Notes: generated from the sequence alone by a model not told the origin. Numbered from the stretch's first letter, positions 37,933 to 51,654 are shown. The stretch: DNA of 64,000 nt from Salinicola endophyticus (GCF_040536835.1 NZ_CP159578.1:248001-312000), one strand, 5' to 3'. Program-made: numbers and translations.

Positions 37933-38099
37933 AGAGCGTCTTGCACAACCGCTAGACGACGTGGGCTTATCCGGTGGCGGGGCCCGAAGCGTCGGACCGT
38001 TACGAGGGCGCTGTGAACCCCTCCCTGGGCGCTACCTTTGCCGTCCCTGGCAAAGGACCCTCGCTTTGCCCCGCCCCCGGCGCCCATCGTCAGAGGGTT
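37933..38099 (-). repeat. Interspersed structured repeat, copy 2
   Basis: Inverted second copy of the element at 4411-4562. The core (38003-38099) matches at 92 of 97 positions and the second block (37933-37974) at 37 of 42. All three stems of copy 1 can form here; the outermost has a G-U pair where copy 1 has G-C. It again occupies a gap between convergent genes, the fds regulator and the OFA transporter. Confidence 0.85.
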
Positions 38100-38172
38100 G
38101 GGAAATGGGCTCATAGGATACCCGCGCCGGGCACGTCTTCGGTGCGCCGGCACGGGTGGGCGAAGCGCTGCC

Positions 38173-39828
38173 TCAGAACAGTGCGGCAGCCTTGGCCAGG
38201 GCGATGTAGAGCCCGATCAGGAAGGGCACGCCGACACCCAGCCAGGCGAGTACGCCGCCGATACCGAAGCTGCCGCGGGCAGCGGTCTCGGCGTTGGCCG
38301 CGACGGTGTCTTCCTTCTGCAGCGCGCGCTCGCGGGCCAGCTCCTCGTCGCTCATCTGCTGCTCCGGCTTGACCGGCTTGACCAGGGCGTTGCAGATCAG
38401 GCCCAGGAACAGCAGGCCGGCCATGATGTAGAGCGTGCGGTCATAGACCAGGCTGGGTTCGACGCCGGCATCCAGCTGGGCCTGGCGCAGCGCGGCGATG
38501 ATCAGCGGGCCGACCAGGCCAGCAGCGGTCCAGGCGGTGAGCAGGCGGCCGTGGATGGCGCCGACCATCTGGGTGCCGAAGATATCGGCGAGGTAGGCCG
38601 GCACCGTGGCGAAGCCGCCGCCGTACATGCTCAGAATGACGCAGATCGAGATCACGAACAGCCCGGCCATGCCCAGGTGGCCCCACATCGGCAGCAGGCA
38701 GTACATCACGATGCCGATGACGAAGAAGCAGTAGTAGGTGTTCTTGCGCCCGATCTTGTCCGACAGCGAGGCCCAGAACAGGCGTCCGACGCTGTTGAAC
38801 AGACTGATCAGCCCCACCAGACCGGCCGCTGCGGCCACCACGGCGGCTTTCTGCGCGGCGCTGAGCACCGCCTCGCGGTCATCCAGACCTACCAGGGCGC
38901 CGCCGAAGACATCCTGCAGCATCGGGCTCGCCATCGAGATCACCGCGATACCGGCGGTCACGTTGAGGAACAGTACGCCCCAGATCAGCCAGAACTGCTT
39001 GGTCTTCCAGGCGGTGTTCAGGTGCACGTGGCCGTGGGCGATCATGGCGTTGGCACTGGCTTTCTTCGGCGGTACCCAGCCGGCCGGCTTCCAGCCGTTG
39101 GGCGGGACGCGGAAGCCGATGGCGCCGCAGGCCATGACGATGGCGTAGATCACCCCCATGGTGATCAGGGTCATGGCCACGCCGGTGCCGCCGTCGGCGG
39201 CGTAGTGCTTCATCAGCACCACCGCCAGCGGTGCGCCGACCATGGCGCCGCCGCCATAGCCCATGATGGCGAAGCCGGTGGCCATGCCGCGGCGGTCCGG
39301 GAACCACTTGATCAGGGTCGAGACCGGGGTGATGTAGCCCAGCCCCTGGCCGATACCGCCGAGCACGCCACAGCCGAGATAGACCAGCCACAGCTGATGC
39401 TGCATGACCCCGATGCCGCCGACGATCAGGCCGCCGCCCCAGCACAGCGCGGCGATACAGCCGGCCTTGCGCGGGCCGGCGTGCTCGAGCCAGGCGCCCC
39501 AGATCGCCGCGGAGACGCCGAGCATGGCGATGAAGATACCGAAAACATAGGTGACCTGGGCCACGCTCCAGTTACAGCTGGTGGTGGTCAGTGCCTGCAG
39601 TAGGCCGAGATTGCTGCAGCTGGCCGGGGCGTCGGCGATCTGCTGGCTCATCGGCAGCCAGAACACCGAGAAGCCATAGGCCATGCCGATACACAGGTGA
39701 ATGGCCAGTGCCGCGGTCGGCACCAGCCAGCGATTGAAATTGGGGCCCGCGATGGTGCGCTCGCGGGAGAAGAACCCCGCACCGGCGCTGCCGCTGGCGC
39801 CCTGGGCGGCTTGGTTGATCCCACTCAT
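38173..39828 (-). CDS. OFA-family MFS transporter (oxalate/formate antiporter type)
   Basis: A 551-residue MFS carrier. It has a hydrophilic start, about 12 to 14 membrane helices, the OFA hallmark stretches AWLEHAGPRKAG, GLGYITPVSTLIKWFPDRRGM and GFAIMGYGGGAMVGAP, and the second-half loop SDKIGRKN. The start MSGINQ at 39828 has GAGGA upstream. Next to a formate dehydrogenase and its regulator, formate, oxalate or a related monocarboxylate is a reasonable substrate, but OFA members also carry pyruvate and other acids. The 246 bases upstream hold an ATGCAT-N4-ATGCAT repeat near 40035 and no clear promoter. Confidence 0.85.
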   Translation of the reverse strand: MSGINQAAQGASGSAGAGFFSRERTIAGPNFNRWLVPTAALAIHLCIGMAYGFSVFWLPMSQQIADAPASCSNLGLLQALTTTSCNWSVAQVTYVFGIFIAMLGVSAAIWGAWLEHAGPRKAGCIAALCWGGGLIVGGIGVMQHQLWLVYLGCGVLGGIGQGLGYITPVSTLIKWFPDRRGMATGFAIMGYGGGAMVGAPLAVVLMKHYAADGGTGVAMTLITMGVIYAIVMACGAIGFRVPPNGWKPAGWVPPKKASANAMIAHGHVHLNTAWKTKQFWLIWGVLFLNVTAGIAVISMASPMLQDVFGGALVGLDDREAVLSAAQKAAVVAAAAGLVGLISLFNSVGRLFWASLSDKIGRKNTYYCFFVIGIVMYCLLPMWGHLGMAGLFVISICVILSMYGGGFATVPAYLADIFGTQMVGAIHGRLLTAWTAAGLVGPLIIAALRQAQLDAGVEPSLVYDRTLYIMAGLLFLGLICNALVKPVKPEQQMSDEELARERALQKEDTVAANAETAARGSFGIGGVLAWLGVGVPFLIGLYIALAKAAALF

Positions 39829-40074
39829 GCTCGTTCCTCTTTGCATTTTTCGTATTGTCGGCGCTGACGCGGTGGCCGGATGGCAGCCGCGTGCACTACA
39901 TCGGCCGCAGGCGGGCCGTCTTGAGGAAGTCGTTGCCTATGAAAAGCTGTGCCTATCAGGTCGCAGACAGTCACGGAAGACGTCGTGCGCAGGATCGAAT
40001 CTCACCGGGGTGGCTGGCAACTAGCGAAAATCATTATGCATGGATATGCATAGGAGTGGGCGCGGCCGATGTGC

Positions 40075-41109
40075 TCAGGGTGCAGCGTCCGGTTCGACCA
40101 CGGCGGGTTCGACCACGGCAAAGCAGGTCAGCAGGGTGCGCTGCATCAGGCTGAAGTTGTCGTCGCTCACCATCAGATAGCGCCGGCCGCCGAGGCGGGT
40201 CAGACCCTCGAAGTTGTCCACCGACCAGCCGTCACCGTTGGCCAGCCGGGCCAGATCGGTGACCGCTACGCTGCCGTCGCTGGCGAGATGGGCGCGGCGC
40301 AGCCGTATCACCAGTGAGGCCGGCGGGGTGAAGGCGCGTTCGAGGGCGAGCAGATCGCCGTCGAGGGTTTCCAGGGCGGTCAGCGCGGCATGGGGGTCGT
40401 CGCTGAGCGGATAGCGCCAGCTGTGCTGGCCGTCGAGGGTGAACAGCCGGGTGAGCTTGGGCGGCCAACCCGCGGGCGGTTGCTCGATACCTCCGATCAG
40501 CCCGTGATCGGGGGTATCGGTCAGCGCCTCCAGGCCACCGTTGGCCGCGACGTCGGACAGTGCCGCGGGGCGGTGGGGCGGTTCGCTGGCCAGCCCCGAC
40601 GGGTAGAAGCGCTGCCAGCGGGCGTCGCCTTTGCCATCCGCCGCCGGGGCGCCTTCGAAGCCGATGACCAGTTGGGTGTTGCCGCGAATGCCATCGTTGG
40701 CGTGTTCGAGTGCCAGCGCCTCGGCGTCGCTGCGGCGGCTCTTGAGAATCGCGCCGTTGACGTCGCGCAGCGGGTAGGTGTCGAGCGGTTCGTAGCCGCG
40801 CAGTTCGCCGCTGCCGCTGAAGCTGAGCCGGGCACGGTGCAGCCAGCCGCGGTCCGAGATCAGGAACAGCAGCGATTCGTCGGCATCCCAGCCGAGGTCG
40901 GAGAGCCCGCCGACCGGGGTACCATCCTGCCACTTACCGGGCAGTGCCAGGGTGCCGCACCAACGGATGTTCGGCGTGCTGGCGAGCAGCGCATCGGGGG
41001 CCAGGGCAGTGTGCTGCGGCGTGGCGCTGCAGCCGGCCAGCCCCAGCGTGGTCAGGGCCAGCAGGGCGGCGGATGCCAGCGGGGAGCGAGAGCGGGAACG
41101 CGCGGACAT
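40075..41109 (-). CDS. Esterase-like-of-phytase family lipoprotein
   Basis: A 344-residue predicted lipoprotein: signal peptide with lipobox GLAGC (Cys27), then a domain resembling the esterase-like-activity-of-phytase family, with GGLSDLGWDADESLLFLISDR-like and DAEALALE, LTRLGGRRYLMVSDDN repeats suggestive of a beta-propeller. It is probably attached on the periplasmic side. Its substrate is unknown. It is a single gene, with an EamA exporter divergent from it. Confidence 0.7.
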   Translation of the reverse strand: MSARSRSRSPLASAALLALTTLGLAGCSATPQHTALAPDALLASTPNIRWCGTLALPGKWQDGTPVGGLSDLGWDADESLLFLISDRGWLHRARLSFSGSGELRGYEPLDTYPLRDVNGAILKSRRSDAEALALEHANDGIRGNTQLVIGFEGAPAADGKGDARWQRFYPSGLASEPPHRPAALSDVAANGGLEALTDTPDHGLIGGIEQPPAGWPPKLTRLFTLDGQHSWRYPLSDDPHAALTALETLDGDLLALERAFTPPASLVIRLRRAHLASDGSVAVTDLARLANGDGWSVDNFEGLTRLGGRRYLMVSDDNFSLMQRTLLTCFAVVEPAVVEPDAAP

Positions 41110-41252
41110 GACGGCTCCGGTGATCAGGGGACTTTCCTACTCTAGTCCATGGCAATCCACACCGTTGACCTTCGGCGCGACGCGGCGCACCCGGGTATAA
41201 TGTCGCGCTCGCTGAAGCCGAATCATCCCGTCCCCGAGGAGACGCCTTTACC

Positions 41253-42182
41253 ATGCATGACACCACCGACCGGCCGCTGGCCGGCATTCTGCTGCGTCTG
41301 CTCTCGGGGCTGCTGTTCGCCGGCATGCTGGTCTGCGTCAAGGCGGTCAGCGACGAGGTGCCGCTGGGGCAGACCGTGTTCTTCCGCTCTGCCTTCGCGC
41401 TGCTGCCGATCGTCGTCTTCATGCTGTGGCGGCGCGAGTTCCCGCGCGCCCTGGCTACCCGGCGCCCGCTGGGCCATCTGCTGCGCTCGGGCCTGGGGGC
41501 GGCGGCGATGTTCGCCTCCTTCGCCGCGGTGGCACGGCTGCCGGTGGCCGAGGCGACCCTGCTGGCCCAGTTGGCGCCGGTGGCACTGGCGCTGGGCGGC
41601 ATCTTGCTGCTGGGCGAACGCCTCACGCGCCATCGACTGGTGGCACTGACGCTGGTGCTCGTCGGGGTGGGGGTGCTGATCCTGCCCGAACTGCGCGGCG
41701 GCCCGGCGCCGGCGCGGATCACCGGTTACGCCCTGGGTATCGCCGCCGCGCTGCTCACCGCCGGGGCGCTGCTCACGGTGCGGCGTATCTCGCGCACCGA
41801 GACGCCCGCCTCGATCGCGTTCTACTTCGTGCTGGTGACCACGCTGGCGGGGCTCGCCACCGCCACCCTGGGTTGGGTCTCGGTCGCCTGGCCGACGCTG
41901 GCGCTGTTGGTGCTCGCGGGGCTGTTCGGCGGCGCGGCGCATATCTGCATGACGCTGGCGCTGCGTATGACCGAGGTATCAAAGCTGGCGCCGTTCGAGT
42001 ACGTGGCGCTGATCTGGCCGATACTGGCGGATCTGTGGCTGTTCGGGCAGCCGCTCTCGAGCGGTTTCGTGCTGGCGCTGCCGCTGGTGCTGGGAGGTGC
42101 CATGCTGGCGGCGCTGGAGGGGCGGCGGCTGGGGTGGCCGCGGCGCCGCCTGGGCACCAGTGAGCAGGGCGCGGGCGACTAG
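41253..42182 (+). CDS. EamA/DMT family transporter
   Basis: A 309-residue drug/metabolite-type exporter. It has ten hydrophobic helices in two EamA repeats, the first ending at a LGGILLLGERLTRHRL segment and the second with the ALRMTEVSKLAPFEYVALIWPIL stretch typical of the family. The substrate is not predictable. Its start at 41253 follows a GAGGAGA ribosome site. It is divergent from the lipoprotein gene and convergent with the ABC importer. Confidence 0.85.
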   Translation: MHDTTDRPLAGILLRLLSGLLFAGMLVCVKAVSDEVPLGQTVFFRSAFALLPIVVFMLWRREFPRALATRRPLGHLLRSGLGAAAMFASFAAVARLPVAEATLLAQLAPVALALGGILLLGERLTRHRLVALTLVLVGVGVLILPELRGGPAPARITGYALGIAAALLTAGALLTVRRISRTETPASIAFYFVLVTTLAGLATATLGWVSVAWPTLALLVLAGLFGGAAHICMTLALRMTEVSKLAPFEYVALIWPILADLWLFGQPLSSGFVLALPLVLGGAMLAALEGRRLGWPRRRLGTSEQGAGD

Positions 42183-42228
42183 GTCGTGTACGAGAAGTCG
42201 CCGCGGGTAGGCAGTTTCCGGGCAGTAG

Positions 42229-42978
42229 CTAGATGGCGGCTTCGACGATCAACTGCGGTCTTCCCTGGGAGCAGGGCTCGATGCGCGCCTCGACCTGGAA
42301 GGTGCGGCGCAGCATCGGTGGTGTCACCACCTGTTCGCAGGGGCCGCAGTCGACCAGCCGCCCACTTTCGATCACCAGCGCCTGATCGGCGAAGCGCATG
42401 GCGTGGCCGAGATCGTGGAGCGCGGCGATGATCAGCATGTTCCGCTCCTGGGCCAGCCGGCGCAGGATGCTGAGCAGGCTGATCTGGCGGTGGAGGTCGA
42501 GCGCCGAGGTGGGCTCGTCCAGCAGCAGGATATCGGGAGACTGCACCAGCGCCTGGGCCGCGCCCACCAGCTGCCGCTGGCCGCCGCTCAGGTTGCCGAT
42601 GTCGCGCCCGGCCAGGGTATCGATGCCGAGCGCCGCCAGCGCCTTGTCGACCTCGGCGAGATCGGCATCCGCCACCTTGAGACGACGCCCCTGCATGCGC
42701 GCCAGCAGGACCGCTTCGTAGACCGTCAGCACCGCGGTGGCGCCGTTGTCCTGGGGCATGTAGGCGATCGGACGCTCGCTGCGGGTGCCGGTGATGCGCA
42801 CCTCGCCATCCCCCTCGAGCAGTCCCAGGATGCGCCGGAACAGGGTCGACTTGCCCGCCGCGTTGGGGCCGAGCAGGGCCACCACCTGGCCGCCGTGCAG
42901 CGTCGGCGTGGAGATGTCGGCGAGGATCTGGCGGCGGCCGTAGCGCGCCGAGAGGCGGTCGAGCGTCAGCGTTACCAT
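42229..42978 (-). CDS. ABC importer ATPase, iron-complex type
   Basis: A 249-residue ATPase with Walker A GPNAAGKST, signature LSGGQRQLVG, Walker B ILLLDEPTSAL and the H-loop in AALHDLGHAM, matching the FecE/FepC group of siderophore, heme and cobalamin importers. The start at 42978 (MVTLTLDRLSAR) overlaps the permease end by seven bases. The long upstream in-frame extension is part of the permease region and not credible. Confidence 0.93.
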   Translation of the reverse strand: MVTLTLDRLSARYGRRQILADISTPTLHGGQVVALLGPNAAGKSTLFRRILGLLEGDGEVRITGTRSERPIAYMPQDNGATAVLTVYEAVLLARMQGRRLKVADADLAEVDKALAALGIDTLAGRDIGNLSGGQRQLVGAAQALVQSPDILLLDEPTSALDLHRQISLLSILRRLAQERNMLIIAALHDLGHAMRFADQALVIESGRLVDCGPCEQVVTPPMLRRTFQVEARIEPCSQGRPQLIVEAAI

Positions 42979-44075
42979 GCGTTCTTCTTGTGGTTGAGGA
43001 TCAAGAACAGGAAAAACGGAATCCCCACCAGCGAGGTGATGATGCCGATCGGAATGATGGTGCCGGGGATGATCACCTTCGACAGCACCGAGCCCACCGA
43101 GAGCATCAGTGCTCCGCACAGCGCCGAGCCGGGCAGGAAGAAGCGCTGATCCTCACCCAGCAGCAGGCGCGCGATGTGCGGCCCGACCAGCCCGACGAAG
43201 CCGATGGTGCCGACGAAGGAGACCGCGATCGCCGCCAGCAGCGAGACCATGATCAGCACCTCCAGGCGCAGCGCCCGCGGCTTGACGCCCAGGCTCTCGG
43301 CCTTGGCGTCGCCCAGGCGCATGGCGGTCAGCGCCCAGCCGTGGCGGGCCAGCAGCGGTACCACCACTGCGAGCACGGCGAAGGCGATGCCGAGCTTGGG
43401 CCAGGTCGCCTTGGTCAGGCTGCCCATGGTCCAGAACACCACCGCGGAGACCGCCTGCTGGCTGGCGAAGAACTGGATCAGCGCCATCAGCGAGTTGAAG
43501 ATGAACACCATGGCGATGCCCAGCAGCACGATGGTCTCGATCGTCACCCCGCGGCGCATGCTCAGGAAGTGGATCGCCAGCGCGGTCAGCATCGCCATGA
43601 TGAAGGCGTTGAGCGGGATCGCGTAGTCGACCAGCGCTGGCACCAGGGTCACCCCGAAGGCCAGCGCCAGCGCGGCGCCGAAGCTGGCGCCGGCGGAGAT
43701 GCCGAGGGTGAAGGGGCTGGCCAGCGGATTGCTGAGGATGGTCTGCATCTGCGCGCCGGCGATCGACAGGCTGGCGCCCACCACCAGCGCCATCAGCGCC
43801 ACCGGCATGCGGATCTGCCACAGGATCACGCGCAGCGAATCCTCGACCGAGCCCGGGGTGAACAGCGCCGCGATCACCTGGTCGAGACCGAAACGCGCCG
43901 GCCCTAGGGCGAGGTCGACGCACAGGCTGGCGAACAGCGCCAGGGTCAGCGCGGCCAGGATCAGCTGGCGCCGCAGCACCAGCCGGCGATAGAGGTTGGC
44001 GTCTTCGGCCGCGGCCGGGGTGAAGGCCGCCGCACGCGACGGCGCGGCGGCCACGCGGGAACTCTCAGTCGTCAT
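42972..44075 (-). CDS. ABC importer permease, FecCD/BtuC family
   Basis: A 367-residue permease with nine or ten helices and FecCD motifs such as LWQIRMPVALMALVVGASLSIAG-type start of the core, GTIGFVGLVGPHIAR and the C-terminal GIITSLVGIPFF. The first 35 residues are an unusual Ala-rich hydrophilic extension. It overlaps the binding-protein gene by 11 bases and the ATPase by 7, so the three form one operon. Confidence 0.93.
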   Translation of the reverse strand: MTTESSRVAAAPSRAAAFTPAAAEDANLYRRLVLRRQLILAALTLALFASLCVDLALGPARFGLDQVIAALFTPGSVEDSLRVILWQIRMPVALMALVVGASLSIAGAQMQTILSNPLASPFTLGISAGASFGAALALAFGVTLVPALVDYAIPLNAFIMAMLTALAIHFLSMRRGVTIETIVLLGIAMVFIFNSLMALIQFFASQQAVSAVVFWTMGSLTKATWPKLGIAFAVLAVVVPLLARHGWALTAMRLGDAKAESLGVKPRALRLEVLIMVSLLAAIAVSFVGTIGFVGLVGPHIARLLLGEDQRFFLPGSALCGALMLSVGSVLSKVIIPGTIIPIGIITSLVGIPFFLFLILNHKKNAW

Positions 44076-45222
44076 GCAGGGATACCCAGTAACCGGGGGC
44101 GTAGTCCACCGGCAGGAAGCGCTGGTGCAGCTCGCGCAGGGTGGCTTCGGGATCGAGATCGGCGAAGAGTTCCGGATGGAACCACTTGGCCAGGCGCTGC
44201 ACGGCGACGAAGTAGTAGGGGCTGTTGTAGAACTGATGCCAGATGGCGTGGACCTGGCCGTCCTTCACTGCCGCGATGCCGCTCATGGCGGTGCGATGGG
44301 TCAGGTTCTCGAGCTTGGCCCGCGCCTTCTGCATGTCCGCGCCCGGCCCCACGCCGACCCAGTTGCCGCCGGGCACGTAGGCGCCCCAGTTGCCGCCGGT
44401 GACCACCACCTGATCGGGGTTGGCGGCGATGATCTGCTCCGGGTTGAGGGTGCCGAAGGTGGCGGGGATGATGCCGTCGGCGATGTTGTGCCCGCCGGCC
44501 AGCTCGACGTATTCGCCGAAGTTGCCGGGACCGAAGCTCATGCAGCAGTCGTCGGAGTAGCCGCCGGCGCGATCGATGAACACCTTGGGTCGCGCCGGGT
44601 CGGCGGCGGCGATCTTGTCGGTGACCCGGGCCATCTGCGCCTGGGAGAAGTCGATGAAGGCCTCGGCGCGCTGGCTGTCGCCGAGCAGTCGGCCCATCAG
44701 GCGCATCGAGGGAATGGTGTGCTCGAGCGGCTTCTCGCGGAAGTCGACGTAGACGATCGGGATGCCCAGCGCGGCCAGCTTGGTGTCGTAACCGGCATCC
44801 TCGGTGGCGGCCTTGGCCTCCAGGTTCATCAGCACCACGTCCGGATGCAGGCTGGCGGCCTGTTCGACATCGAAGGTGCCATCCTTGAAGCCGCCGAAGG
44901 TGGGGATCTGCTTCATCTCGGGAAACTTGGCGGCGTAGGCGGCGTAGTTGTCCGGGTCGGCCTCGGCGAGGTCGTGGCGCCAGCCCACCACATGGGCGAA
45001 CGGGTTGTCGGGCTCGAGCGCGGCGAGCAGGTAGATCTGGCGCCCCTCACCGAGGATGACGCGCTTCACCGGCGCTTCGACGCTCACCTGGCGGCCGGCG
45101 ATATCGGTCACCGTGATCGGATCGGCCCAGGCGCTGGCGGCACCGCCGAGGGCGAGGCTGATGAGGGCGAGACGGGCGAGCCTCGCGGCATATCCGGCGA
45201 AGAGAGAGCGTGGCTGAGTCAC
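44065..45222 (-). CDS. ABC importer periplasmic binding protein, iron-complex type
   Basis: A 385-residue class III (TroA/FepB fold) binding protein with a signal peptide ending near SAWA before DPITVTDIAG. The mature part shows the two-lobed pattern with IPIVYVDFREKPL and ANPDQVVVTGG. An unusual adjacent Cys pair lies in SDDCCMSFGPG; free cysteines are rare in such proteins, so these may form or stabilise part of the site. It is the first gene of the operon, behind a possible Fur box. Ligand unknown; iron-siderophore is likely. Confidence 0.9.
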   Translation of the reverse strand: MTQPRSLFAGYAARLARLALISLALGGAASAWADPITVTDIAGRQVSVEAPVKRVILGEGRQIYLLAALEPDNPFAHVVGWRHDLAEADPDNYAAYAAKFPEMKQIPTFGGFKDGTFDVEQAASLHPDVVLMNLEAKAATEDAGYDTKLAALGIPIVYVDFREKPLEHTIPSMRLMGRLLGDSQRAEAFIDFSQAQMARVTDKIAAADPARPKVFIDRAGGYSDDCCMSFGPGNFGEYVELAGGHNIADGIIPATFGTLNPEQIIAANPDQVVVTGGNWGAYVPGGNWVGVGPGADMQKARAKLENLTHRTAMSGIAAVKDGQVHAIWHQFYNSPYYFVAVQRLAKWFHPELFADLDPEATLRELHQRFLPVDYAPGYWVSLHDD

Positions 45223-45257
45223 GATGAGATCCGGGCAGTGGGGCAGATGGATTTGTT

Positions 45258-46228
<971 letters not shown>

Positions 46229-46349
46229 GTCACGCCGCCGGCTACCGCCAAGGTGGGATTGACTTCGGGGTAGAGCCGGCGGCCACTTTCCGGTATCATC
46301 GCGCCAATTTGGCCGGGCGAACGCCACCGCGAGAGAGTAGCCGCAGGCA

Positions 46350-46454
46350 ATGCAGTCGATGAGCACGTCGACCAGGATCGTGTCGATCAGGACAACACAG
46401 CGGGATGGAACCGGTCTTCCGGATTTCGTCCCGCTTTTTTACGACCTGGCTTAG
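46350..46454 (+). CDS. Possible 34-codon leader ORF overlapping the pre-carA hairpin
   Basis: An ATG-to-TAG frame of 34 codons runs through the whole terminator-like hairpin at 46399-46440 and ends 14 bases past it. It contains three Arg codons before the hairpin. The ribosome site is weak (GCAGG very close to the ATG), and a second start lies at 46359. A leader of this geometry would suit ribosome-coupled attenuation of carAB, but short chance ORFs are common and I hold this as a suggestion only. Confidence 0.25.
   Translation: MQSMSTSTRIVSIRTTQRDGTGLPDFVPLFYDLA
46399..46440 (+). terminator. Terminator-like hairpin between dapB and carA (possible attenuator)
   Basis: AGCGGGA and TCCCGCT pair around an inner CCGG-TCTT-CCGG hairpin and run directly into six Ts. 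It lies 170 bases after dapB and 132 before carA. Either it ends dapB transcription or, if a promoter lies upstream (TATCAT at 46294-46299 is a candidate -10), it attenuates carAB. The rest of the 343-base gap shows nothing else. Confidence 0.75.
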
Positions 46455-46571
46455 CCCGACGCCCCGACTGTGCACCTCATGATCTCGCGCTTGGCGACGG
46501 CCGGCAGACCCTAGGGCAGGGGGTGTCGTTCCCTTGCCATTCGTTGGTGACCCGCTGAGGAGGATGAGGCC

Positions 46572-47729
46572 TTGAATAGACCTGCGATACTGGCGCTCGA
46601 AGATGGCAGTGTATTTCATGGCACTGCGCTGGGTGCCGATGGGCAGACCAGCGGCGAGGTGGTGTTCAACACCGCCATGACCGGCTATCAGGAAATCCTC
46701 ACCGACCCCTCCTATACCCGCCAGATCGTCACGCTGACCTACCCGCACATCGGCAATACCGGCATCAATCGCGAGGACGTCGAGTCCGGCGCGATCGCCG
46801 CGGCCGGGCTGGTGATCCGCGATCTGCCGCTGCTGGCCAGCAGCTTCCGCAGTGAGCAGACCCTGTCCGACTATCTCGCCGCCAACGGCGTGCTCGGTAT
46901 CGCCGATATCGACACCCGTCGTCTGACCCGGCTGCTGCGCAGCAAGGGCTCGCTCAACGGCGCCATTCTGGCGGGCGCGGAGGCCAGCGGCGACGACGCG
47001 GTGGCGCGCGCGCTGGAAGCGGCGCGCGCCTTCCCCGGGCTCAAGGGCATGGATCTGGCCAAGGTGGTGTCGTGCCGCGAGACCTACGAATGGCACGAAG
47101 GCGAATGGGCGCTGGGTCAGGGCTACGCCGACACCGCCCAGGGCGAGCGGGCTTACCATGTGGTGGCCTACGACTACGGCGTCAAGCGCAACATCCTGCG
47201 CATGCTCGCCTCGCGCGGCTGCCGTCTGACCGTGGTGCCGGCGCAGACCCCGGCCAGCGAGGTGCTGGCGATGAATCCGGACGGCGTGTTCCTGGCCAAT
47301 GGCCCCGGTGACCCGGAGCCGTGCGACTACGCCATCGCGGCCATCCGCGAGATCCTGGAGAGCGGCATTCCGGTGTTCGGTATCTGTCTCGGCCACCAGC
47401 TGCTGGCGCTGGCCGCCGGTGCGCGCACGCTCAAGATGAACCACGGCCACCACGGTGCCAACCATCCGGTGCAGGATCTCGACAGCGGTCACGTCATGAT
47501 CACCAGCCAGAACCACGGTTTCGCGGTGGACGAGTCGAGCCTGCCGGACAACGTGCGGGCGATCCATCGCTCGCTGTTCGATGGCACCCTGCAGGGCATC
47601 GAGCTCCGCGACCGCCCGGCCTTCAGCTTCCAGGGTCACCCGGAAGCGAGCCCCGGGCCGCAGGACGTGGCGCCGCTGTTCGATCGCTTCGTGTCGATGA
47701 TGCAGCGGCATCAGCAAAGCGCCGCCTGA
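46572..47729 (+). CDS. carA: Carbamoyl-phosphate synthase small subunit
   Basis: Glutaminase subunit that delivers ammonia to CarB for arginine and pyrimidine synthesis. The 385-residue protein begins at a TTG ([11 protein letters not shown]), which E. coli carA also uses; GAGGAGG lies just upstream. The class I amidotransferase triad is present: Cys272 in GICLGHQ, with His and Glu in GHPEAS. carB follows after 103 bases. Confidence 0.97.
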   Translation: MNRPAILALEDGSVFHGTALGADGQTSGEVVFNTAMTGYQEILTDPSYTRQIVTLTYPHIGNTGINREDVESGAIAAAGLVIRDLPLLASSFRSEQTLSDYLAANGVLGIADIDTRRLTRLLRSKGSLNGAILAGAEASGDDAVARALEAARAFPGLKGMDLAKVVSCRETYEWHEGEWALGQGYADTAQGERAYHVVAYDYGVKRNILRMLASRGCRLTVVPAQTPASEVLAMNPDGVFLANGPGDPEPCDYAIAAIREILESGIPVFGICLGHQLLALAAGARTLKMNHGHHGANHPVQDLDSGHVMITSQNHGFAVDESSLPDNVRAIHRSLFDGTLQGIELRDRPAFSFQGHPEASPGPQDVAPLFDRFVSMMQRHQQSAA

Positions 47730-47832
47730 GGCGCCGGCAGCGGTGGCTGACGCGAACAGCCAGCAGCGGGATTTGACTCTTTCAGGGCCGGCGGTCGCCG
47801 CCGGCACCACCTTATTCGACGAGTGTTAGCGC

Positions 47833-51058
<3,226 letters not shown>

Positions 51059-51066
<8 letters not shown>

Positions 51067-51535
51067 GGTCCCGATGACCGTCCACGGCGAGCAGGCGCTG
51101 CGCGAAGAGCTCAATCACCTCAAGGGCGAGGAGCGTCCGCGTGTGATCGCGGCGATCGCCGAGGCGCGCGAGCATGGCGATCTCAAGGAGAACGCCGAGT
51201 ACCATGCCGCGCGCGAGCAGCAGGGCTTCATCGAAGGGCGCATCCAGGAGATCGAGGGCAAGCTCTCCAACGCCCAGGTGATCGACGTGGCCAAGATGCC
51301 GCGTACCGGCAAGGTGATCTTCGGGGTCACCGTGGAGCTCGTGAACCTGGAAACCGACGAAGAGGTGCGTTACCGCATCGTCGGCGAGGACGAGGCCAAC
51401 ATCAAGGCGGGCAAGATCTCGGTCACCTCGCCGATCGCCCGGGCCCTGATCGGCAAGAGCGAAGGCGATGTGGTCAACGTGCGTACGCCGGGTGGCGACG
51501 TGGAGTATGAGATCTCGGGCGTCGAGCATATTTGA
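51059..51535 (+). CDS. greA: Transcription elongation factor GreA
   Basis: Rescues backtracked RNA polymerase. The 158-residue protein (158 in E. coli) has the N-terminal coiled-coil finger with the acidic tip [14 protein letters not shown], and the C-terminal FKBP-like domain. The start [10 protein letters not shown] at 51059 overlaps carB and has AGGAG six bases upstream. A terminator follows. Confidence 0.97.
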
Positions 51536-51578
51536 TCGCACGCGCACAGCTGCGCGTCGGTCAAACGGCATTGAAAGC

Positions 51579-51611
51579 AAAAGAAGCCGCGACACTGTCG
51601 CGGCTTCTTTT
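51579..51611 (+). terminator. Bidirectional terminator after greA
   Basis: A 15-bp perfect stem (AAAAGAAGCCGCGAC with GTCGCGGCTTCTTTT) has a 3-base loop, and A and T tracts on both sides. It serves greA and the convergent yhbY. Confidence 0.92.
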
Positions 51612-51654
51612 CATTCAGGCGCCTTTTGATGTCTGCGGCTCGCGGGCCTCGGAC

